From Marinobacter sp. BW6 (GTDB lineage Bacteria; Pseudomonadota; Gammaproteobacteria; Pseudomonadales; Oleiphilaceae), in assembly GCF_008107725.1 (NCBI RefSeq), contig NZ_VIRN01000037.1:496001-560000 (forward strand): 64,000 nt of DNA, read 5' to 3'. Positions 1 to 8,800 of this stretch are shown piece after piece. Each line of letters begins with the position of its first letter. The stretch's first letter is position 1. Below the pieces are notes generated by a model that made no database searches, had not been told where the DNA came from, and was given only the letters and a program-made list of their open reading frames with translations. The position numbers and the translations under genes are program-made.

Positions 1-1962
1 TTTGAAAAGCTTTTCGACCATATGGTGCAAGGCTGAGTTGTCATCAACCGCAGCCTCCGCCTTTCGAAGACGTTCTTCCATCTCCGACATACCTTCTTCC
101 ATGGTGACAACGGCTCTGCGGGTTTCCTCCTGAACGCGGTCAAGCCGTTCCCCGATTTCGTTCGTGGCCTGGGCAGTTCTGCTGGCAAGTTTCCTTACTT
201 CGTCTGCCACAACCGCAAATCCTTTGCCGGATTCACCTGCCCGTGCCGCTTCAATCGCCGCATTCAGAGCTAGGAGGTTGGTCTGCGCGGCAATATCATT
301 TATCACCGAAGCCGTTTTCGCTATCTCGTCTGTCCGATCATTCGCCGCACGAATACCCTCCGCCGAGCGACTAATAACGGCTCGAATACTCTGGGTTTCC
401 TGACTCACGCGTTGAAACTGAGCCCTGGCACGCTCAACGACTTCATCCATTCCTGAACGCATTTCATGGGCGGTGGTCGATGCATTCCGGATTTCATTCT
501 CCTGTCGATTTGCGCCTTGCAACATTTCATCAATGTGGGAGACCACATCACGGATTCTGTGGTCAGCAGCTCGATTCTGCTCCATCAGGTGGTCGCTCGC
601 CTGGCGGGAATCCGAAGCCAAAGTGATCACCTGTCCGACCATGCCATCGAGACTGTCAATGAAACTGTTGATCCATCGAGCAAGGTCACCGGTTTCGTCC
701 CTGCGCATCCGGGAGAGGTCCATGCGTTGCCTCAGGTTTCCGCCGCCCTCAGCAATGTTGCGAATAACTTCCGCCATGGCACTGAGCCTATCAGAGACCG
801 GACGCACCGCAGACACTCGGAACATCCACACCAGACCAAGGGCGACTCCGGCGTTGGCAAGCCCCTCAAGCCACAGCGGAACACCGGTCCAGGCCATCGC
901 AAAGTTGACCGCCCAAAGCACAGCGACAAAAAGAGCAAACCGCATCGACAGCCGGTAGGACAAAGACCTTCGGCGATACACTTCTTCAAGATCACCCTCA
1001 CACATCATGCCCCAGAGATCGGGCGAACCAGGCAAGCGAAAGGTGAGCCCTTTTCCGATTACCGGGATATGGCGATAGTCTGAGTAGCCCGGATATTTGA
1101 TATACAGGTTCTCGCCTTTCGCAATGGTCTCCCGAACTCCCGGATGTAGCTCGCCCGTGGCTGGGTCCGTAAAACGGATCTCAAACTCGGTATGTTCGCG
1201 CACACCCACGGTTCCAAAGCCGGTCCGGATACCGTCTTTCAGATTATCGCCATGGCTGAAGGTGGCGTCCTCAAATCGTGACCGCGATAACGCCGTTCCG
1301 GGCAAAATGGCTCGATCAAAATGACTTTCGATCATGAAAATGTAGTTATCACCCGATTCCTCAAAAACGTGCCCCGCCTCACGCTGGATCAGATCACTCA
1401 TTACATCGTTTGGTATTCTCGCGCACAGAGCTCCGGGCGCTCCATTGCCGAGACTGAGAGGCTGATAGAACATCAGGGTTACCGCGTCATGGAAGCGGGA
1501 TGTAGTTGCGCCGAGACGAAGTGTCACCGGATCTTTATAAGGCCCGTGCAAAAGTCGGTTCCTGACCCCTTCAATCACCGCTGCCTGCGGAAGATCGTTC
1601 GCACCCTGGCGACTACCAGCGCTTGATTCGATCACTGTCCCGTTTTCATCAATCAGGAAAAGCTCAGAAATTTCCCGCAAACGTGCCGCTGATGCCGAAA
1701 TAATATCTCGAGTAGTCGCCTCATCTTGGGCCGATATCCGGCTCGCCATTGACTCCAGGAACGCCCACTTGTGCTCCGCCCAGGAAATCAATGCATCCCG
1801 ACGGGTTCTGGCGATGCTTTCGAAAATCTGCTCGTTGGCTGCGTACATGTCGCGGTTGAGAAAACAGGACCAGCCCATTGCCAGCTTACCGGTTGGACCG
1901 AATACGGGTAGCCAGCCGCGTTCCACCGAAGTGAGATTCATTGATGTACTTTTGAGTGTCAT
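1..1962 (-). CDS. Methyl-accepting chemotaxis protein, C-terminus beyond left edge
   Basis: Reading the minus strand from an ATG at 1962 gives 654 codons without a stop, running off the window. The C-terminal part carries the receptor hairpin tip ([17 protein letters not shown], then [15 protein letters not shown], about residues 555-590), so it should signal to CheA/CheW. About residues 1-335 form a hydrophilic sensor region with no N-terminal membrane segment or signal peptide. Two hydrophobic stretches (about 340-380) follow, then a HAMP-like linker. This order resembles Aer, in which a cytoplasmic sensor precedes a membrane hairpin, rather than a classical periplasmic receptor. I do not recognise the sensor fold; a Cache- or PAS-like domain is possible. 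The start is supported by AGAGGAG seven bases upstream. The neighbour across the promoter region is an orphan binding protein. Function is confident, ligand unknown. Confidence 0.93.
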   Translation of the reverse strand, partial: MTLKSTSMNLTSVERGWLPVFGPTGKLAMGWSCFLNRDMYAANEQIFESIARTRRDALISWAEHKWAFLESMASRISAQDEATTRDIISASAARLREISELFLIDENGTVIESSAGSRQGANDLPQAAVIEGVRNRLLHGPYKDPVTLRLGATTSRFHDAVTLMFYQPLSLGNGAPGALCARIPNDVMSDLIQREAGHVFEESGDNYIFMIESHFDRAILPGTALSRSRFEDATFSHGDNLKDGIRTGFGTVGVREHTEFEIRFTDPATGELHPGVRETIAKGENLYIKYPGYSDYRHIPVIGKGLTFRLPGSPDLWGMMCEGDLEEVYRRRSLSYRLSMRFALFVAVLWAVNFAMAWTGVPLWLEGLANAGVALGLVWMFRVSAVRPVSDRLSAMAEVIRNIAEGGGNLRQRMDLSRMRRDETGDLARWINSFIDSLDGMVGQVITLASDSRQASDHLMEQNRAADHRIRDVVSHIDEMLQGANRQENEIRNASTTAHEMRSGMDEVVERARAQFQRVSQETQSIRAVISRSAEGIRAANDRTDEIAKTASVINDIAAQTNLLALNAAIEAARAGESGKGFAVVADEVRKLASRTAQATNEIGERLDRVQEETRRAVVTMEEGMSEMEERLRKAEAAVDDNSALHHMVEKLFK

Positions 1963-2406
1963 AGAGCGCTCCTCTAAACGGTACTACCCGAACACACGCA
2001 AGAGTTAGCATGCGAACGGACCGAGAAAGAAGCGAAAGCAAACTTCAGGCCCGCTTTAACGCAAAGGGACCTCTTGTTCTTCCAGCGCCATCAGCAGGGC
2101 GACACGTCGGCCCCAGAAAACGACGCCCCAATGATGGGCGTTCCGATCTATTTTTGAGCGGGCCGGTTTCCAATTTGGTGCATTTGATTACGAACAGTTC
2201 ATACGAGTCGCACCGGAAGCAACCTGATTCACAGCAGTTGGCGGTCTTGACATGCGTCACCAATCTACAATTCGTTACCCAAAATTCCACTTTAGTCCCA
2301 TTGTTGGCGCCATACTCTGCGCTGACACTAGCTCTGCGTAATCAATAATCAAAAAAAGATTCGCAGCCCCTCCCCCGCGGCGCTGCAATTCCGGAGGCCA
2401 ACCTGA
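1963..2406. other. Intergenic region between receptor and binding-protein genes
   Basis: This 444-base divergent region should hold promoters for both neighbours. I see no convincing gene: the longest open frame (2010-2348, plus) has no clear ribosome site or family resemblance. A small inverted repeat (ACGCCC/GGGCGT, 2123-2128 and 2136-2141) is present. No flagellar sigma-28 promoter was evident upstream of the receptor. A TTGACA at 2247-2252 has no well-spaced -10 box. Confidence 0.5.
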
Positions 2407-3657
2407 ATGAACGTCAGAAAAGTACTCTTTTCTGCTTGCCTGCTGTTGCTGGCGAGCACCACTGTCTATGCCGAAACCCTGAAAATTGGACTTAACTATC
2501 CGCAAACCGGTCGTTACAAGGACCAGGGCCTGCAACAGCGTCTGGGCGCCTTCCTGGCCGTTGATGAAATCAATAAAGCCGGCGGTGTCATGGGCCGGCA
2601 GCTGGAACTGGTGATCAGGAATACCCGTGGGGAACCGGCCCAGGGCGCAGAAAACACCGCAGAGCTTATCGACCGTGAAGGCGTCCAGATGGTGTTCGGC
2701 GGTGTCTCTAGCGCCGTTGCCATTGCCTCTGGCAAAGCTGCTCGGGATCGCAACCGAATCTACTTCGGCACGCTCACCTACTCGAACGCCACCACCGGCG
2801 CCGAAGGGCATTCGCACATGTTCCGGGAGCCCTACAACGCCTGGATGACCGCAAAGGCGCTCAGCCAGTATCTGACCACCAATCATGCGGAGGACGACTA
2901 CTTCTACATTACAGCCGACTACACCTGGGGCTGGTCTGTGGAGGAGTCTGTTCGCAAGTTCTCGGGAACCGAAGACACCGACCGCCATCAAGGCGTCAAA
3001 ACGCCTTTCCCCCGGGCGCTGATTACCGATTTCAGGGAAGCGCTGGAGCAGGCAGACGCCAGTAATGCCAAGGTTCTGATGATGGTTCTGTTCGGCGACG
3101 ACATGGTGCGAGCGCTGAACGTTGCCTACGAGATGGGCCTTACCAAGAAAATGCAGATTGTTGTGCCCAATCTCACCCTCGGTATGGCTCGCCAGGTGGG
3201 CCCCACCATTATGGAAGGCGTTATCGGTGGCTCGCCCTGGGTATGGAACGTGCCCTATGAACTGAGCTACCCGAGAGGAAAAGAATTTGTCGAGGCCTTT
3301 TCAAAGCGTTATGAAATGCGGCCATCAACCGCTGCAGCCTCTGCCTACAGCATTGTTTACCAATACAAGGATGCCGTCGAGCGAACTGGCACCACCAATA
3401 CCGCCAGCCTGATCGAAGCCCTGGAGGGACACAGGTACACCTTCCTGAAGGACGAGCAATACTGGCGGGAATTCGATCACCAGAATGTCCAGACGGTGTA
3501 TGTGGTCAAGGTGAAACCACGCAATACAATCATTGCGGACGAATACAGCTCCGATTATTTCAGCATCATCGATTCTATGCCCGGCGATCAGGCCGCCCAG
3601 ACTCGGGAAGAATGGGAACAGCGCCGCAGGGAGGCTGGCAAGCCAACCCGGCTTTAG
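2407..3657 (+). CDS. Periplasmic binding protein, branched-chain amino acid/amide type (Peripla_BP_6-like)
   Basis: A 416-residue protein with a signal peptide (about residues 1-22, cleavage after VYA) and the start of a type I periplasmic-binding fold (LKIGLNYPQTGRYKDQG). The motifs GAFLAVDEINKAGGVMGR and LIDREGVQMVFGGVSSAVA are typical of the Leu/Ile/Val, amide and urea binder family. Proteins of this kind normally deliver a ligand to an ABC importer, but no permease or ATPase of that class is beside it. It may serve a distant transporter or act as a ligand-sensing partner. Its divergent neighbour is a chemoreceptor whose sensor domain appears cytoplasmic, so direct contact is not obvious. 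The ATG at 2407 follows CCGGAGG nine bases upstream. Ligand unknown. Confidence 0.85.
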   Translation: MNVRKVLFSACLLLLASTTVYAETLKIGLNYPQTGRYKDQGLQQRLGAFLAVDEINKAGGVMGRQLELVIRNTRGEPAQGAENTAELIDREGVQMVFGGVSSAVAIASGKAARDRNRIYFGTLTYSNATTGAEGHSHMFREPYNAWMTAKALSQYLTTNHAEDDYFYITADYTWGWSVEESVRKFSGTEDTDRHQGVKTPFPRALITDFREALEQADASNAKVLMMVLFGDDMVRALNVAYEMGLTKKMQIVVPNLTLGMARQVGPTIMEGVIGGSPWVWNVPYELSYPRGKEFVEAFSKRYEMRPSTAAASAYSIVYQYKDAVERTGTTNTASLIEALEGHRYTFLKDEQYWREFDHQNVQTVYVVKVKPRNTIIADEYSSDYFSIIDSMPGDQAAQTREEWEQRRREAGKPTRL

Positions 3658-3671
3658 GCTTTAGGCTTTAG
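3651..3671 (+). repeat. Three tandem copies of GCTTTAG covering the stop codon
   Basis: Three perfect consecutive copies of the heptamer GCTTTAG. The first copy contains the TAG stop of the binding-protein gene, so copy-number change would leave the protein intact while altering the 3' untranslated length. Confidence 0.9.
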
Positions 3672-3706
3672 GTTACGCCAATGCCTCGGGCGGTTATCGA
3701 AGCCTA

Positions 3707-3739
3707 CCTGCCGCAACTGGAGGGTCCTTTTGCGGCAGG
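3707..3739. terminator. Hairpin between convergent genes, possible terminator
   Basis: A perfect 10-bp inverted repeat (CCTGCCGCAA/TTGCGGCAGG) with a 13-base loop between the ends of the binding-protein gene (+) and glpV (-). Neither side has a clear T-tract, so it may be a mRNA 3' stabiliser rather than an intrinsic terminator. Confidence 0.45.
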
Positions 3740-3766
3740 CAATGCGCTTCAGGAAATCAGCCCGCC

Positions 3767-5515
3767 TTAGCGCGCCTGTTCCCAAGTTTTCAGTAGCTCG
3801 TCGTAGGCAACGGTCTTGCCCTGCGGTTTCTCGTTTGCCAGCTTCGGCTTGGGCGCGCCCGGCTGGTCCAGCCAGTACTGCGGATCACGGGGCTCGTTCA
3901 GCTTCGGACCACAGGTCGGCTGAACATTTGCGCGTTCAAGGCGTTCCATGACCCGATCCTGAGCCTGGGCCAGACCGTCCAGAGCTTCCTGGGGAGTGGC
4001 TTCACCACTGGCAGCCTGGGCAATATATTGCCACCAGAGCTGGGCCAGCTTTGGATAATCCGGGACGTTGGTGCCGGTCGGGGACCATTGCACACGGGCC
4101 GGGCTGCGATAGAACTCAACCAGGCCGCCGAGCTTCGGCGCCATTTCGGTCATCGCATCCGATTCGATATCGGACTCGCGGATCGGAGTCAGTCCAGCTA
4201 TGGTTTTCTCCAGGGACACCGTCTTGGCCACGGTGAACTGGGCATAGAGCCATGCGGCAAGGCGACGCTTCTCGGGCGTTGAATTGAGGAACGTCCAGGA
4301 GCCCACGTCCTGATAGCCAAGCTTCATACCTTCTTCCCAGTACGGACCACGGGGAGACGGCGCCATACGCCACTTGGGCGTTCCGTCTTCGTTAACCACT
4401 GGCAGCCCATCCTTGATCATGCTCGCGGTGAACGCGGTGTACCAGAAGATCTGCTGAGCAACGTTACCCTGCGCAGGAACAGGCCCGGCTTCGGAAAAGG
4501 TCATCCCCTGAGCTTCTGGGGGCGCGTACTCACGCAGCCAATCCACGTATTTTGTGGTGGCATAGACAGCGGCGGGTCCATTGGTTGCACCGCCACGGCT
4601 GACGCTGGCACCAACCGGATGACATTCCTCAACGCGGATACCCCACTCGTCAACCGGCAGACCGTTCGGCAAGCCCTTGTCACCGGCACCGGCCATAGAG
4701 AACCAGGCATCGGTAAAACGCCAGCCCAGAGATGGGTCTTTCTTGCCGTAGTCCATGTGACCGTAAACCCGCTCACCGTCAATTTCCTTCACGTGTACCG
4801 AAAAGAACTCGGCAATGTCTTCGTAGGCCGACCAGTTAACAGGCACGCCCAGATCGTAGCCGTAGATCTCCTTGAACTGCTTTTGTAGATCTTCCCGCTC
4901 AAACCAGTCCGCGCGGAACCAGTACAGGTTGGCAAACTGCTGTGAAGGCAGCTGGTAGAGCTTGCCATCTGGTCCGGTCGTAAAGTCGAGTCCGATGAAA
5001 TCTTCGAGATCCAGGGTAGGCAGAGTGAGATCTTTACCGGCACCGTTCATGATGTCCTCAACGGCCACTACCTTTCCATAGCGGAAATGAGTGCCAATCA
5101 GATCTGAATCGTTCACGTAGCCATCGTAGATGTTACGCCCGGACTGCATCTGGGTCTGGAGTTTTTCGATGACATCGCCTTCTTGAATAAGCGTATGCGT
5201 CAGGTTTATCCCGGTAATTTCAGAAAACGCCTTGGCCAGAACATTGGACTCGTATTCATGGGTCGCTATGGTTTCGGAAACCACGTTGATGTCCATGCCC
5301 CGGAACTGCTCAGCGGCTTTGATGAACCACTCCATTTCTTTGAGCTGCTCTTCCTTGCTCAGAGTAGAGTTCTTGAACGCTTCATTAACCCACTTCTCAG
5401 CCGCTTCACTGTACTGATCGGCGCTGACATGCAGGCTCAAACCCATGCAGGCGACACCAACGGCGGCGCTAAGCAACAGAGTCCTCGGATATTTATTGTT
5501 GTTGAACATATCCAA
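3767..5515 (-). CDS. glpV: Glycerol ABC transporter, periplasmic substrate-binding protein
   Basis: A 582-residue extracytoplasmic binding protein with a signal peptide (about residues 1-33, cleavage near HVSA-DQY). It is much longer than most sugar binders. Its place after two permeases, two ATPases and a DUF2160-type membrane protein matches the glpSTPQUV glycerol transporter described in Rhizobium leguminosarum, where GlpV binds the substrate. The adjacent glpK, glpR and glpD strongly support glycerol. The 214-base gap separating it from glpU is unusual for this otherwise tight operon. The gap holds a candidate GlpR-controlled promoter and a strong hairpin, which could let the binding protein be made in excess over the membrane parts. 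The names glpT and glpQ here refer to this ABC system, not to the E. coli permease and phosphodiesterase. Confidence 0.88.
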   Translation of the reverse strand: MDMFNNNKYPRTLLLSAAVGVACMGLSLHVSADQYSEAAEKWVNEAFKNSTLSKEEQLKEMEWFIKAAEQFRGMDINVVSETIATHEYESNVLAKAFSEITGINLTHTLIQEGDVIEKLQTQMQSGRNIYDGYVNDSDLIGTHFRYGKVVAVEDIMNGAGKDLTLPTLDLEDFIGLDFTTGPDGKLYQLPSQQFANLYWFRADWFEREDLQKQFKEIYGYDLGVPVNWSAYEDIAEFFSVHVKEIDGERVYGHMDYGKKDPSLGWRFTDAWFSMAGAGDKGLPNGLPVDEWGIRVEECHPVGASVSRGGATNGPAAVYATTKYVDWLREYAPPEAQGMTFSEAGPVPAQGNVAQQIFWYTAFTASMIKDGLPVVNEDGTPKWRMAPSPRGPYWEEGMKLGYQDVGSWTFLNSTPEKRRLAAWLYAQFTVAKTVSLEKTIAGLTPIRESDIESDAMTEMAPKLGGLVEFYRSPARVQWSPTGTNVPDYPKLAQLWWQYIAQAASGEATPQEALDGLAQAQDRVMERLERANVQPTCGPKLNEPRDPQYWLDQPGAPKPKLANEKPQGKTVAYDELLKTWEQAR

Positions 5516-5597
5516 CCTCGTTCGTCTTTTATGAATGGAACGAAACAGCCCGGTTTCGTTTCCGCAGTTATAGCGCTCTGGTCGCTATTCGTTTCGC

Positions 5598-5621
5598 CGG
5601 AATCGATCGTGATCGATTCCG
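5598..5621 (-). repeat. Hairpin-forming inverted repeat in the glpV leader
   Basis: CGGAATCGAT and its exact complement flank a four-base loop (CGTG). It lies about 80-105 bases upstream of glpV, inside the predicted transcript and with no T-tract after it. mRNA stabilisation or a protein-binding site is more likely than termination. Confidence 0.7.
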
Positions 5622-5638
5622 ATCATTGACACAAAAAT

Positions 5639-5652
5639 AATTCGCTTTCGAA
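5639..5652. promoter_or_regulatory. AATTCG[A/C]TTTCGAA motif, copy 1 (glpV leader)
   Basis: AATTCGCTTTCGAA here differs by one base from AATTCGATTTCGAA at 9954-9967 upstream of glpS. Sharing between two promoter regions of one transport system suggests a regulator site. The binding protein is unknown. Confidence 0.45.
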
Positions 5653-5676
5653 ATCCTTACAAGTAAGAAAAGAGAA

Positions 5677-5718
5677 TTTATAGCCCCGAATGTTCGAATA
5701 AGCAACATAACGAACATC
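5677..5718 (-). promoter_or_regulatory. glpV promoter with embedded GlpR operator
   Basis: On the minus strand TTGCTT (5705-5700) and TATAAA (5682-5677) are separated by 17 bases. AATGTTCGAA (5689-5698, plus) matches the E. coli GlpR half-site WATKYTCGWW at all ten positions. AACGAACATC (5709-5718) is its inverted partner at nine of ten. The half-sites are ten bases apart and the -35 hexamer lies in the gap, so bound GlpR should block polymerase. E. coli operators usually have abutting half-sites, so this spacing is unusual. Confidence 0.6.
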
Positions 5719-5729
5719 CGGATTCAGGT

Positions 5730-6005
5730 TCATCCCCAGCGCAACAACACCAGCGACCAGCCCACTGAAACGGCCAGCGCAACCCATAGGCTGATGTCGC
5801 TAACAGCCAGGAAAGTCAGATGTATATATGCAGCCGATAACAATCCAATAAACAACCTGTCACCCCGGGTGGTGGCAATCGGCAGAAAGCCCTTTCTCTC
5901 GGTGCACGGGGAGACAATCTCGAAAACTGTCATTACCGCCAGAATTCCCGCAATCACTGCAAAGAAGATGGCCACGGTCGGCGTCCAGTTCATCCAGGCA
6001 ATCAT
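5730..6005 (-). CDS. glpU: Small membrane protein of the glycerol ABC transporter (DUF2160 family)
   Basis: A 91-residue, very hydrophobic protein with about three membrane segments (near residues 8-30, 50-68 and 70-90) joined by a charged loop containing CTERKGF. Size and position between the second permease and the binding protein match GlpU of the rhizobial glycerol transporter, where its exact role is unclear. It may be an accessory subunit or facilitate glycerol passage. The ATG follows GGAG seven bases upstream, and glpQ ends 11 bases before it. No glpF-type aquaglyceroporin is in the window. Confidence 0.82.
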   Translation of the reverse strand: MIAWMNWTPTVAIFFAVIAGILAVMTVFEIVSPCTERKGFLPIATTRGDRLFIGLLSAAYIHLTFLAVSDISLWVALAVSVGWSLVLLRWG

Positions 6006-6016
6006 AAAATGTCTCC

Positions 6017-6823
6017 TTAAACGCGTCCGAGGGCGAAACCTTTGGCAACGTGGTTACGAACGAACCAGATCACCAGCAGGCCGGGAATAATGGTGAGCGA
6101 ACCGGCAGCCGCCAGAACCCCCCAGTCGATACCGCTCGCCCCTATCGTTCGGGTCATGATTGCCCCGATCGGCTGAGCATCCACGGAGGTCAGCGTCCGG
6201 GCCAACAGCAGCTCAACCCAGGAGAACATGAAGGCAAAGAACGCCGTTACCCCGATTCCGGAGCGAATCATCGGCAGGAACACCTTCACGAAGAATTTGG
6301 GAAAACTGTATCCGTCAATATAGGCCATTTCGTCATACTCGCGGGGTACGCCCGACATGAAACCTTCCAGAATCCAGACAGCCAGGGGCACATTAAACAG
6401 GCAGTGAGCCAGCGCCACTGCAATGTGGGTGTCAAATAGTCCAATTGACGAATAAAGCTGGAAGAAAGGCAGCAGAAACACCGCCGGCGGCGCCATCCGG
6501 TTACTTAGCAGCCAGAAGAAGAGGTGTTTGTCGCCCAGGAACTTGTAGCGGCTGAATGCATAGGCCGCAGGCAACGCCACAAGCAACGTGATAATCACGT
6601 TCATGGACACGTAAATCATCGAGTTGATGTAGCCGTTGTACCAACTTGGATCGGTAAAGATCACGGCATAGTTATCCAGGGTAAAATTCTGGGGCCACAG
6701 GGTAAGTCCCCCGAGAATTTCCTGATTGGTCTTGAACGACATGTTCAGCAACCAGTAGATCGGTGTCAGGAGCAACAGAATGAACAGCGTAATCCCGACA
6801 TTTTTTGAACGTGTCTGCCTCAT
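6017..6823 (-). CDS. glpQ: Glycerol ABC transporter, inner-membrane permease (MalG-like)
   Basis: A 268-residue binding-protein-dependent permease with six predicted helices. The first begins near residue 10 (GITLFILLLLTPIYWLL). The cytoplasmic EAA loop, which docks on the ATPases, reads EYDEMAYIDGYSFPKFFVKVFLP. With GlpP it should form the channel. The frame also opens with GTG at 6826, but AAGGAG six bases before the ATG at 6823 favours that start. It lies 10 bases after glpP. Confidence 0.87.
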   Translation of the reverse strand: MRQTRSKNVGITLFILLLLTPIYWLLNMSFKTNQEILGGLTLWPQNFTLDNYAVIFTDPSWYNGYINSMIYVSMNVIITLLVALPAAYAFSRYKFLGDKHLFFWLLSNRMAPPAVFLLPFFQLYSSIGLFDTHIAVALAHCLFNVPLAVWILEGFMSGVPREYDEMAYIDGYSFPKFFVKVFLPMIRSGIGVTAFFAFMFSWVELLLARTLTSVDAQPIGAIMTRTIGASGIDWGVLAAAGSLTIIPGLLVIWFVRNHVAKGFALGRV

Positions 6824-6833
6824 CACACTCTCC

Positions 6834-7700
6834 TTATTTTTCTTTGTCGGCGTGCGTAATGGCGGTAAAGAAGACCCATGAAATCAGCAATACAATAAGG
6901 AAGTAGATCAACGAGAACGCGGCCGCGCGCCCCAGATCAAACTGCCCGATTGCCATGGTCGTCAGGGTCTGGCTCAGAAAGGTGGTGGAGCTGCCAGGGC
7001 CGCCACCGGTGAGCACGAAAGGCTCAATGTAGATCATGAAGCTGTCCATGAAACGCAGCAGCACCGCGATGATCAGAACACTTTTGAGCCTCGGGAGCTG
7101 GATATACCGGAACACCGCCCATTTCGAGGCGCGATCAATTTCCGCCGCCTGGTAGAAAGCTTCCGGAATTGCCCGCAACCCTGAATAGCAGAGCAAGGCA
7201 ACCAGCGGCGTCCAGTGCCAGACATCCATCAACAGAACCGTCAGCCACGCATCAACTGTGTCGCCAGTGTAGTTGTAATCAATCCCCAACTGATTGATGC
7301 CCCAGCCGAACAGACCGATGTCGCCACGGGCGAAGATCTGCCAGATAGTGCCAACCACGTTCCAGGGAATCAGCAGCGGGATGGCCAGCAGAATCAGGCA
7401 GAGCGAGCCTTTGATGCCGGATTTTGGCATCATCAGGGCAACACCGATTCCCAGAGGTATCTGGATCAGAAGTACCGCACCAGAAAACAGGAACTGGCGA
7501 ATCAGGGAATCCTGCAGGCGCTCGTCGGTCAGCACCTCCCTGAACCATTCTGTGCCTACGTAGAACGCCTGGCCCGGACCGAAAATATCCTGGACCGAGT
7601 AATTCACCACGGTCATCAGCGGAATCAGCGCCGAGAAGGCAACGAGCAAAAATACTGGCAGCACCAGCCACCAAGCTTTGTTGTTCTGTACCTTTTGCAT
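6834..7700 (-). CDS. glpP: Glycerol ABC transporter, inner-membrane permease (MalF-like)
   Basis: A 288-residue permease with about six helices (first near residues 12-30, KAWWLVLPVFLLVAFSAL) and an EAA loop reading EAFYQAAEIDRASKWAVFRY. It is the partner of GlpQ. The ATG at 7700 overlaps the glpT stop (TGATG) and sits eight bases after GGAG. A GTG one codon earlier is a less favoured alternative. The overlap suggests translational coupling and fixed stoichiometry with the ATPase. Confidence 0.87.
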   Translation of the reverse strand: MQKVQNNKAWWLVLPVFLLVAFSALIPLMTVVNYSVQDIFGPGQAFYVGTEWFREVLTDERLQDSLIRQFLFSGAVLLIQIPLGIGVALMMPKSGIKGSLCLILLAIPLLIPWNVVGTIWQIFARGDIGLFGWGINQLGIDYNYTGDTVDAWLTVLLMDVWHWTPLVALLCYSGLRAIPEAFYQAAEIDRASKWAVFRYIQLPRLKSVLIIAVLLRFMDSFMIYIEPFVLTGGGPGSSTTFLSQTLTTMAIGQFDLGRAAAFSLIYFLIVLLISWVFFTAITHADKEK

Positions 7701-8800
7701 CACTGTTGCTCCTGTACCAGGAATTCATCCACATAGAGCTTCAGCCATTGCTTCGGGAACGAGAGATGAACACCCCTACCAACGGCTGCGGAAAACTCCT
7801 CGCTCTGTCGGACTTTCATTTTTTCGTGATCAAGCAGAACGGTAACGATCTTATAGGTACCCAAATCCTCAACATCCAGCACCTCGGCCTCGAAGGTGTC
7901 GTCCGAGGCAACAGATGACACTTCCACGAACTCCGGACGGATTCCGATCTTGATATTGGTGGATTTGGTCCTCTGCAGGACATCAACCTGCCAGGGTTCG
8001 AGTGCCACAACCGTGCCTCCAAAACACACACCCCTGGGGCACCGCTGCACCTCGATGAGGTTCATGCCTGGGCTGCCGATGAAAAATCCCACAAAGGTGT
8101 GGTTGGGCTGCTCGAACAACTCGGTTGGAGTGCCAAACTGGACAATCTGACCGCCGTACATCACCGCAATCTTGTCGGCAAAGGTAGAGGCCTCAAGTTG
8201 GTCGTGGGTGACATACACCATGGTAATGTCGAACTGCTCATGGATCTGCTTGAGCTTGCGGCGCAGCTTCCATTTGAGTTGCGGGTCGATCACCGTAAGA
8301 GGCTCATCGAAAAGAATCGCCGAAACGTCTTCCCGAACCAGGCCACGTCCCATGGAGACCTTCTGCTTTTCATCCGCTGTCAGGTTCTTTGCCTTCTTGT
8401 AGAGCTTGTCTTCAATTTCCAGGACTTCAGCAATCTCATGCACACGGGCTTTGATCTTGGAGGCTGGCACTTTGTTGTTCTTTAGGGGAAACGCAAGGTT
8501 ATCGAACACCGTCATGGAGTCGTAAATAACCGGAAACTGGAAAACCTGAGCAATGTTCCGATCTCGCGGCGACAGTTCGTTGACACGCTTACCGTCGAAC
8601 AGGACATCTCCCTCGGAGGGCTGAACCAGGCCGGAAATAATATTTAGCATGGTGCTCTTGCCACACCCGGACGGACCCAGCAATGCGTACGCCCCGCCTT
8701 TATGCCAGACATGGTCAAGCTGACGGATGGCGTAGTCTTCGGGCCCCTCAGGCATCTCGCTGTAACTGTGGGCGAGTGATTTCAATTGAATTTCAGCCAT
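7700..8800 (-). CDS. glpT: Glycerol ABC transporter ATPase with degenerate signature motif
   Basis: A 366-residue MalK-type ATPase: Walker A GPSGCGKST (42-50), Q-loop near VFQF (87-90), Walker B ILFDE (162-166) and switch histidine in VTHDQ (H199), followed by a C-terminal regulatory domain. The place of LSGGQ reads LTADE (140-144), so the signature contributed to the partner's ATP site is degenerate. The GlpT nucleotide site itself has its own catalytic residues intact and should pair with the normal LSGGQ of GlpS. Start overlaps the glpS stop (TGATG). Similar divergence is, as far as I recall, common in this subfamily; it is not a sequencing error since the frame is intact. Confidence 0.9.
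   Translation of the reverse strand: MAEIQLKSLAHSYSEMPEGPEDYAIRQLDHVWHKGGAYALLGPSGCGKSTMLNIISGLVQPSEGDVLFDGKRVNELSPRDRNIAQVFQFPVIYDSMTVFDNLAFPLKNNKVPASKIKARVHEIAEVLEIEDKLYKKAKNLTADEKQKVSMGRGLVREDVSAILFDEPLTVIDPQLKWKLRRKLKQIHEQFDITMVYVTHDQLEASTFADKIAVMYGGQIVQFGTPTELFEQPNHTFVGFFIGSPGMNLIEVQRCPRGVCFGGTVVALEPWQVDVLQRTKSTNIKIGIRPEFVEVSSVASDDTFEAEVLDVEDLGTYKIVTVLLDHEKMKVRQSEEFSAAVGRGVHLSFPKQWLKLYVDEFLVQEQQ

Noticed and set aside
466..1083. Open frame on the plus strand
   Set aside because: Lies opposite the chemoreceptor, whose minus-strand reading gives clear receptor motifs; no ribosome site.
1963..2100. Sigma-28 promoter for the chemoreceptor
   Set aside because: No TAAA-N15-GCCGATAA-like sequence found.
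2010..2348. 112-codon frame in the intergenic region
   Set aside because: No recognisable domain, no good ribosome site; the composition looks non-coding.
2275..2991. Minus-strand frame over the binding-protein gene
   Set aside because: Antisense shadow of a gene with a signal peptide and family motifs.
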